NCBI GenBank assembly: GCA_002104905.1
Contig: MCFE01000352.1
Span: 1 to 64,000, forward strand
Source: Basidiobolus meristosporus CBS 931.73
Taxonomy: Eukaryota; Basidiobolomycota; Basidiobolomycetes; Basidiobolales; Basidiobolaceae
Reading direction: 5' to 3'
DNA length: 64,000 bases
A program made the position numbers and the translations under genes. Position 1 is the stretch's first letter, and the number at the start of each line of letters is the position of its first letter. The notes below the pieces were generated by a model. The model was given only the letters and a program-made list of their open reading frames with translations, was not told the DNA's origin and searched no databases. This document shows positions 57,616-64,000 of this stretch, in pieces.

Positions 57616-57952
57616 AGATAAAACACCCGGATATCTCGACCCAACCCTACCCCACCCCCAGTTCAGAAAGCAGCAGCAATAAAGGCCCAACATTCACATT
57701 CGGTGGCTTAGTTGTCTAGTGTGAAGTTCAAGAACATCACCGGTTTATTTCGTATTTTATCCCAACACAACAATCGTTGGTAAAGAAAGAGAAAGGATCA
57801 GGTATAAATCGGACTTTTAAGGGTCGAACGAGATCATCAATATTCTGGGTAAGCTAGATGGTTGGAAATTTCTATTCGCGATATCCACTCGAGTGTATGT
57901 AGCGTTGCTTTGGGTGACGAAAAAAATCCTATACCTTTCGGTTACGGCGCGC
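57616..57952. other. Intergenic between convergent genes, no gene seen
   Basis: 3' regions of the karyopherin (+) and Ecl1-like (-) genes. A plus-strand frame at 57862-58110 is the shadow of the Ecl1-like gene. Confidence 0.4.
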
Positions 57953-58392
57953 TCACCCAAACCTCGATGTTAGAATCGGATAGATCGGGTTGCAGTCTGG
58001 GCTGGTTGGGGATCGGTAGAAGGCTTGGTCCGACGAACTCGTCCCTTTGTAGAGTGGGAAGGGGTGTAGGACAGGCGGGACCTGGGGAGAAGTCTTGCTT
58101 GCCCGGATAGGGCTCAAAACCGGGGTCATTGGTGGGGAGGGGTATGTAGTTACGTTCACTAAGATGGGTTTTGATGCGATCTTGGCGATCTTTCTCGTAT
58201 CATGGGTTAACTGAGGAACGTTGCGGGAGACAGCAACACTCTTGGCATCTTCTAGTCGACACATCTCGCTGCAATACAATGAATCCTATATCACGAAAGG
58301 CGTGAGTCGGCCGGTGTCCCAGCAAAATGACCACGGTGACTTACATCAAGATCAACATGTTTATCGCAAATGATACACCAGTTCATGTCCAT
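57953..58392 (-). CDS. Ecl1-family zinc-binding protein (126 aa, 2 exons)
   Basis: Exons 58392-58345 and 58285-57953, in phase. The N-terminus MDMNWCIICDKHVDLD joins across the intron to DSLYCSEMCRLEDA. This gives a CxxC…CxxxC zinc cluster with the LYCS-x-CR signature of fungal Ecl1/2/3 proteins. The remainder is Pro/Ser-rich and disordered. In fission yeast Ecl1-family proteins extend chronological lifespan and respond to sulfur or metal limits; function here is inferred. A TATA-like TATAAAA lies about 70 bp upstream (plus-strand 58462-58470). Confidence 0.83.
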
Positions 58393-58678
58393 GGTTCGAA
58401 TGTTGGGAGGGGGATAAAGAGAGATCTTAATAACAACCATGGATGATCTTAGCCACCCACGTTTTATATTGACCGGCTGGTGAGCATATACTCCGCATAT
58501 ACATATGTGACGTTCCGAGAAGTTTATTAATTCGGGGAGTCCGTTACATGAATCAGAAAATGCGCGGTAGGTGAGTCTATGGTTTTTAGTTTAGCGGTGT
58601 TGACTGGTTTCAGCTGGAAATAACACGGAGATATTCCTGAAACCCGGTGAAAATCCGCGCTAAGGTGGGTGCGGGAGG

Positions 58679-59377
58679 TTAGAGTAGTTGATTAACCAAC
58701 AGTGCCTTCACCACATTGTAGGCCCAGGTGGCACCGTAGTCTGATTGGTCGGAGAGGGTAACTGAGTCGTAGGTGTCGGAGGGGGAATCTGGATTGTAGT
58801 TGTTGGCAGGAAACATGTGGCTGGTGTATGTTGGTATGGGTGCAGTGGTTTTATCAGCAGTAAGCTGTGTTTCGCGGGGGATACGAGCAACAATTGTGGC
58901 AGTTGGTGCAGTGACATTGTGGATAATGATGGTGCGCATGTTGTCCAATGTGATTCGGCCTTGGCTGTTGATTTGGTCGTATTCAGACTTCATAACCAAC
59001 AGGAATTGGTCGCTCAGGGTTACCCGAGATTTCATCTCCATGGGGATTGTCCAGTTTTTAATGTGGGTGGACACATTTGGGCTAGAGTCGTTGAGTAACT
59101 GTGGTCCAAAAATGTCGACCAGTGGGGGGTTCTGCAAGTCGTCGTAGAGTTGGATGGTCACGTTAGGTGACCCAATTAATTGGGCATCTCTGGTAAAATA
59201 TACGCTAATATCGACCGTCTCGCCGGCTTGGTAGGATGGGCGCAGTGACGCATAATCGAACTCAACGCCAGCTAAGATGGAATGTTAGAGGCACCACAAT
59301 TACGCTCAATTTGTGATGGACTGCTTACCGAACACGCTACAGACAAAGAGCAAAACGAGATAGGCTACGCTTGGCAT
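58679..59377 (-). CDS. Secreted glycoprotein of unknown function (213 aa, 2 exons)
   Basis: Exons 59377-59329 and 59271-58679, in phase. A signal peptide (MPSVAYLVLLFVCSVFA) is split near its end by the intron. The mature protein has two parts: a beta-rich part (SYQAGETVDISVYF, then NVTIQLYDDL) and a second with IPMEMKSRVTLSDQFLLVM and TATIVARIPRE. Potential N-glycosylation sites are at NVT, NDSS, NVST and NWT. A hydrophobic end (YNVVKALLVNQLL) is weak. I do not recognise a family; a wall or extracellular protein is likely from the signal peptide and glycosylation sites. Confidence 0.7.
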
Positions 59378-59886
59378 TATTTCATGAAACAACCGAAGAA
59401 AATGAAAGAATCCCCTCGCCCGCCTTATATGCGGCAGGGGAAGCCATATTTGTAAAAGTCCAGACCCCGGCCAGCCACTTTTACCGAGGTCGAAAAGAAT
59501 CGAGAGTGATCAAATGTAGTAAGATTCTGTCGAAAGGAAGCATTCACCGTGGCCAGCATCTAGGAAGACGGGTCATACCATTTCAACCCTTATACTTGGG
59601 TGAGCGTACAAATAAATAGATTAGGAAGCGCTGTAACAATTCATGATTACTACCCAGCAGCATGTCAACCATTACCATCGGCCTTACTAATCATATGATA
59701 ATAATAGGTTTGCTATCCAGATTTGGTGACTTATCAAATGGTCGAAAGAGGCAATCATTTCTTGGGATCGCTCACAGTAACCAATAACCTCAATATACAT
59801 GTCGTGATGCAGTGCTAATCACGATATGCACTCTTCGTATTAAAACCTTCCATCCTTCTGTGGTAAGAATACGCTAATAACACATC
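59378..59886. promoter_or_regulatory. Divergent upstream region, secreted-protein gene and gluconokinase
   Basis: About 500 bp between two start codons reading apart. A plus-strand frame at 59371-59619 has no family likeness and starts across the neighbouring gene's start. No clear motif. Confidence 0.35.
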
Positions 59887-60427
59887 ATGGCCAAGACGGT
59901 AATCATCGTTATGGGTGTTTCCGGTTGCGGTAAAAGCACCGTCGGCGAAAACCTCTCGAAAAACCTGGGTTACGAGTTTCTGGATGGAGACCACTACCAT
60001 CCAAAAACCAACCTGAAAAAGATGGCCGATGGGATCCCCTTGGTGGACGATGACCGTTGGCCTTGGCTTACCACCTTGAGGGAGGTTTATGTTCACAAAA
60101 TGCAAGCAGCCGACCGGCCCAAGGGCTTGGTGGTAGCCTGTTCTGCCCTGAAGCGAAAATATCGCGAGCTTCTCTCGGACTGTCCCCTCCGATATCAGGG
60201 TTGTATATGTCTTCCTCTCTGGAGACGAGAAGGTTTTGTCAGAGAGAATGAAGCATCGAAAGAACCATTTCATGAAAGAGGATATGCTCAAAAGCCAGCT
60301 CGCCGATTTAGAGGAGCCTCAACCCGAACAGGAGGACGTCGTGAAAGTGGATATCGACAATCCTTTGGAGCTAATGCTTCAGGAGCTCCAAAGCAAGCTT
60401 GGACAATGGAAATTGATGTGCAAATAG
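59887..60427 (+). pseudogene. Gluconokinase with an apparent 1-bp frameshift
   Basis: The first frame gives a P-loop kinase start: VMGVSGCGKSTVG (Walker A), FLDGDHYHPKTNLKKM, PLVDDDRWPWL and VVACSALKRKYRELL. All are hallmarks of GntK-type gluconokinase, which makes 6-phosphogluconate for the pentose-phosphate pathway. The second half (VVYVFLSGDEKVL, then RKNHFMKEDMLKSQLADLEEP) lies in the next frame. The switch falls at about 60181-60200, where TGTCCCCTCC seems to carry one extra C. No sensible intron repairs it. Without the shift the enzyme would be about 180 aa and complete. This could be a true null allele or a sequencing error. The other frame runs on to 60450. Confidence 0.8.
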
Positions 60428-60456
60428 GCTTAGAATTGATGTGCGAATAGGCTTAG
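60411..60456 (+). repeat. 23-bp tandem duplication over the gluconokinase stop codon
   Basis: AATTGATGTGC[A/G]AATAGGCTTAG occurs twice in direct succession (60411-60433 and 60434-60456), differing at one base. The first copy holds the TAG stop (60425-60427). Confidence 0.85.
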
Positions 60457-60931
60457 AAACCCACATAATTTTAACCACATTATTTGCCGTTCTACAATGA
60501 GAGCCATCTGCAATCGCACATGCACAGCCCCTAAGAATTTATGGCTCGTCACGCCCAGGAGAATAAAGTTTGCATTGAATATAGTATATAAAAGAAATTG
60601 GTTCTTGATTATTTATCAACCATCAACCACAGATTGCCAATAAAATCGGACCAATGAAAGAGAAAAAAAGCGAAAAGGTGGGGAGAAAAACCTGACCATG
60701 GTATCTATCACCGTCCTTCTACCAATTGCAGCCACGAAATGGTGTCATTAGGGTTGAATTAAATCTCAATTTAGCAAGACTTCTATTGCAACTAACTACT
60801 TCTCCCCAATAGATATTGAATGCCCCAATGGATTTCTGTCCGCCTTACTGAATAAATATGAAGGCCCCTCCGACGAAGAAGATTGCCTGCATCTTTGCCT
60901 ATCGCCTTTCCTTCTTAATATTCTAAACAAA
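60457..60931. other. Upstream region of the phosphate carrier gene
   Basis: No gene. A TATATAAAAG run lies near 60585-60594. The 40 bp before the ATG are pyrimidine-rich (TTTGCCTATCGCCTTTCCTT), common before highly expressed fungal genes. Confidence 0.45.
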
Positions 60932-61888
60932 ATGTCTGCTACTGCTAAGTTTGTTGCTGCTTCTGCTAACGAAGCTGCTGATAAGCCCACTGGCGCTAAC
61001 TTGTACGCTCGTTTCGCCTTCGCTGGTGCTGTCTGCTGTGGTGTTACCCACGGTGCTCTTACTCCAGTTGATGTCGTCAAGACTAGAATCCAACTTGAGC
61101 CCACCGTCTACAACAAGGGTATGGTCAGTGGCTTCCGTCAAATTATTAAGAACGAAGGTGCTGGTGCTCTTTTGACCGGTTTCGGTCCTACCTTCTCTGG
61201 ATACTTCCTCCAAGGTGCTTTGAAGTTCGGAGGTTATGAATTCTGGAAGAAGACCTTCATTGATGTCCTTGGTCTCGAGACTGCCTCCAACAACCGCACC
61301 GCCATCTACCTTGCCTCCTCTGCTATCGCCGAGTTCTTCGCCGATATCGCCCTCTGCCCCTTGGAAGCTACTCGTATTCGTCTCGTCTCCCAACCTTCCT
61401 TCGCCAGTGGCCTTATCTCTGGCTTCTCCAGATTGTTGAAGGAGGAGGGTGTTGCCCGTGGTTTCTACTCCGGCTTCGGACCCATTTGCTTCAAGCAAAT
61501 CCCTTACACCATGGCTAAGTTCGTTGTTTACGAGCGTGCCGCTGAGGCCATCTACAAGAACCTTGCCACTCCTAAGGACCAATTGAGCTCTGGCTCCCAC
61601 ACCGCCGTCAACCTTACCTCTGGTTTGATCGCCGGTATCTGCGCTGCCATCGTCTCCCAACCCGCCGATACCCTCCTCTCCAAGATCAACAAGCAAAAGG
61701 GTGCTGAAGGATCTGTCACCAGCCGCTTGATCGGTCTCTCCAAGGAGCTCGGTGTTAAGGGACTCTTCATTGGTCTTGGTCCTCGTATTGTCATGGTCGG
61801 TGCCTTGACCTCCCTCCAATTCGCCATCTACGGTGATATCAAGAGAGCCCTCGGAGCCACCGGTGGTGTCGAAATCACCAAGAACTAA
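60932..61888 (+). CDS. MIR1: Mitochondrial phosphate carrier (318 aa, no intron)
   Basis: A mitochondrial carrier family protein with three repeats of about 100 residues. Each has a PxD/ExxxxR-type signature: [14 protein letters not shown] near residue 45, [14 protein letters not shown] near 140 and [15 protein letters not shown] near 237. The [16 protein letters not shown] stretch and the [16 protein letters not shown] end are characteristic of the phosphate carrier. It imports phosphate with protons for ATP synthesis in the inner membrane. Codon use is strongly biased to C-ending codons, unlike its neighbours, as expected for high expression. Lack of introns also stands out. It is complete. 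Confidence 0.95.
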   Translation: MSATAKFVAASANEAADKPTGANLYARFAFAGAVCCGVTHGALTPVDVVKTRIQLEPTVYNKGMVSGFRQIIKNEGAGALLTGFGPTFSGYFLQGALKFGGYEFWKKTFIDVLGLETASNNRTAIYLASSAIAEFFADIALCPLEATRIRLVSQPSFASGLISGFSRLLKEEGVARGFYSGFGPICFKQIPYTMAKFVVYERAAEAIYKNLATPKDQLSSGSHTAVNLTSGLIAGICAAIVSQPADTLLSKINKQKGAEGSVTSRLIGLSKELGVKGLFIGLGPRIVMVGALTSLQFAIYGDIKRALGATGGVEITKN

Positions 61889-62342
61889 ATGATTTCACGT
61901 GCATATACAGCATATATCCATTCACTGTCCCCTTGTCCTACCCATAGTAACATCAAAGAAAGATTACATAGACCGCGTCTTTTTTTGTAGAACACTCACA
62001 TCACTCTAACATCCACAATAAACCGCTAAATCCATTTTAGAAGGAATCTACTCTGCTCTTCCGATTCATCCCGTATGTTGAGGTATACGTGTCTGTGGGG
62101 AGCATACCATAGGACCAGGTTGTGTGTTCGAGAAAAGGGATTGTTTCCAAGTATGTGTATACCCCGCAGCCACCTCCCTGGCTATTGGGCCGGGTATTGA
62201 AACATGCCCGAATCCCTCAGATTAATCCCCATTAGTCGTTCCTTGTGACCATTCACTTTTTTATTACTACGAATCAATTGAGGCAAGCCGGAAGAATGGG
62301 CCAATCCGTATGTTTTTCCACGCAAGGGCGATTTGCATCTGG
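61889..62342. other. Intergenic between convergent genes, no gene seen
   Basis: 3' regions of the phosphate carrier and the EML gene. The minus-strand frame at 62182-62391 is only the small last EML exon plus random sequence. Confidence 0.4.
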
Positions 62343-64000
62343 CTACTCGATTACTTTCCACTAATGTAGGGTACAACGGTTCGTCCATCATTTAGCAACA
62401 AGTCCACGATAACATGACGTGATAGAACAAACCTGAATTACACAGCCGTCCATGCCGCCGGTAGAGAGCACGTACTCGCCATCGCAAGAGAATGCCACGT
62501 TGGTGACGAAGGACGAGTGTCCTTTGTAAGATTTGGCGGGCGCCTACAATGAGCATTGTCGTTAGGGAGGATTGAGGTTGTGCAGAAGAGCCCAGGGGTT
62601 CTTACGTTTTCTCTGTATGCTGGGTAGCTGTATAGTTTGACTTGGGAACGGGTATTTCCGCTCACCAGAACATTTCCTCTGGGGCTCCTGGAAACGGCAT
62701 AGATCTAAGGTGCGTGGGGTCCGAGTTACACACGATCGGATAGATTTAAATGAGCATCACTTACCTCCCGGCCAGTCATCCAGGATTCTTGGGTGCCTAG
62801 AGTTGGCCAGCCAATAGGGCATTCGTAGGTATTCCAGTCAACATCAGAGAGCTTGGAAGGGTGTTTTTGTTGTTCACACGATGGTATTTGCCCTGCGTAT
62901 GGATGGTCCAAGATGAGTTCAGACATTTGTGGTTGAATCATTTGCCAAGGAGCGCTTACAAAACAACAGTTCAGAGTCGATGCTATTTGATTGTAGATGT
63001 TGTGAGTCATTTGACCAGTCCATTCGTGTCACCCTGCTCGAATGTCCCTATTGTGAAACGGCGGAGGTCTGAACAAACAGTCCACTTGAAAGCCCATGGG
63101 AAATACATACATGACAGGTCCCAATGTGTTTCCATCCTTTTGTTGCGTATATATCGATACCGGTGTCCGCTGAGAATGCCCCGATAGCGAGATATTCCCC
63201 ATTTGGGGAGTATTTCACAACATGTTGCCAACTATCTATGGTTTGGGCTTTCTTCGGCTCAATTTCGTGGATTTTGGTGAGCCCTTGTAGCTCCAAGATG
63301 ATCAACTACGTGGATGGTTGTGTTATCCAAACATGCACGGACATTTATGCCGATGCATATGCGAATAGATCTACCTTGTCTGTTACTGCTGTGACAGCTA
63401 TCTGTTGCTCCCTCGGATGAATTGCCACTGAACGCAACGGAATGCCCAAATTTACCTTGTGAATCTGTTTCCAAGCGAATGGTTAGCACATTCAAATTGT
63501 TCGGTGCGTTATGCACTAACCAATTTCTTTTGGTGCATATCCCAGTGCGCTACCACTTGATCATCACCACAGGTAACAAATTCTGGCGCGTCCGGATGTG
63601 TAGCAAGCCCCCATACTTCGCTCATCTTAAAGCTGTCGTGAGCCTTGGGGATTTGGTTAGCGGTGTGGGTTCCGTCTGATCTATTTCAATCCACACGTAC
63701 CATCACAAGTACTTTTGGTTTTGCTGGATCCTTCAAGTCCAAATGATATATTACCGAATCCTCAGTGCCCACCACCAGGGTGTTTTCGTCACATTTCTCC
63801 AAAGCACGAATGCTTTTCCCAACCCCATTCCAAACCATGCGCGGGGCACTTTTGGACGAGGGTTGATGCTCCATAATTTTACCGTCTTTACCTCCACTGT
63901 AGAAATGGCCTGCACTCTTGTCGAAATGCATAGCGAAGATCGGTCCCTGCGAAATCAAACGATCAATACGAAGTTGACAAGCAGAGAATATCTCTACGAG
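62343..64000 (-). CDS. EML/EMAP-type WD40 protein, C-terminal part (5' end outside the window)
   Basis: Exons from right to left give consecutive WD40 repeats: GPIFAMHFDK…YSGGKDGKI and VVGTEDSVIYHLD (63946-63699); then SDGTHTANQIP with WGLATHP and FVTCGDDQVVAHWD. Next are IPLRSVAIHPREQQIAV, then SWQHVVKYSPNGEYLAIGAF, VTRMDWSNDSQHL, WNTYECPIGWP, NVLVSGNTRSQVKLYSYP, and finally FVTNVAFSCDGEYVLSTGG. The last exon is only 18 bp (62360-62343) and adds WKVIE and the stop. The LATHP, IGWP and LYSYP motifs are typical of echinoderm microtubule-associated protein-like (EML) proteins, which bind microtubules. The HELP and N-terminal parts lie right of the window; the last 50 bp are intron. Confidence 0.87.

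Noticed and set aside
60181-60200. A 17-bp mini-intron (GTCCCC…CAG) as explanation of the gluconokinase frame change
   Set aside because: Too short for spliceosomal removal, and removing it does not restore the VVYVFLSG frame.
59815-60291. 158-codon minus-strand frame
   Set aside because: Shadow of the gluconokinase gene, whose P-loop motifs on the plus strand are unmistakable.
60923-61819. Long minus-strand frame (298 codons) opposite the phosphate carrier
   Set aside because: It mirrors the carrier gene. Strong C-ending codon bias removes stops from the antisense frame. Its Gly/Glu/Ser-rich product has no family likeness.
1-64000. CRISPR array, tRNA, rRNA, telomere repeat or centromere satellite
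   Set aside because: No regularly spaced direct repeats, no cloverleaf with conserved A and B boxes and no telomere-type repeat were found by eye. A tRNA scan was not possible here.

Overview
The window looks like nuclear DNA from a filamentous, probably early-diverging fungus. The right half carries compact genes with short introns (about 50-100 bp, GT-AG, one apparent GC-AG) and families typical of fungi: an Ecl1-type zinc protein, a Kre9/Knh-like surface protein, a PPxY alpha-arrestin and a CYSTM protein. It also has families that yeasts lost but early fungi and animals keep: taxilin, an EML/EMAP WD40 protein and an MFSD1-like transporter. The phylum is an inference; nothing here fixes the species.

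Positions 1-35,000 are a nest of mobile elements with no confident host gene. From left to right: a decayed Ty1/copia element with its 3' LTR (1-2375); a decayed Ty3/gypsy pol fragment (2376-4330); an unassigned stretch (4331-4801); and a near-complete Ty3/gypsy-type retrotransposon, 'element A' (4802-15615). A's single gag-pro-pol frame has one TGA and is split by 'element B' (8082-11697, minus strand), which carries LTRs and gag-protease but no RT, RNase H or integrase. From 15,616 to about 33,030 lie several rearranged copies of a DNA transposon with a tnp2 (Transposase_21, CACTA/EnSpm-like) transposase and a divergent second gene of unknown function. Three solo LTRs from three families sit inside these copies (20930-21733, 27507-28632, 29584-29932). 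Copia fragments arranged as an inverted repeat close the region (33885-35017).

Positions 35,600-64,000 hold 17 protein genes on both strands, separated by 100-650 bp. In order: a small cysteine-rich GPI-type protein; taxilin (12 exons); alpha-arrestin; MFSD1-like transporter (8 exons); a Pba1/PAC1-like proteasome chaperone; DUS1 tRNA-dihydrouridine synthase; a DUF1648-like membrane protein; a Kre9/Knh-like protein; the PIG-L deacetylase of GPI synthesis; a mitochondrial TPR protein; a TBC Rab-GAP; a CYSTM protein; an importin-13/transportin-3 family karyopherin; an Ecl1-like protein; a secreted protein of unknown function; a gluconokinase with an apparent 1-bp frameshift; the mitochondrial phosphate carrier; and the C-terminal part of an EML protein cut by the right edge. 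These are mostly unrelated housekeeping genes. The only shared theme is the surface/GPI pathway: PIG-L starts GPI-anchor assembly, and two neighbours look like surface proteins. Exon structures were worked out by hand from reading-frame continuity and splice motifs. No tRNA, rRNA or CRISPR array was seen.
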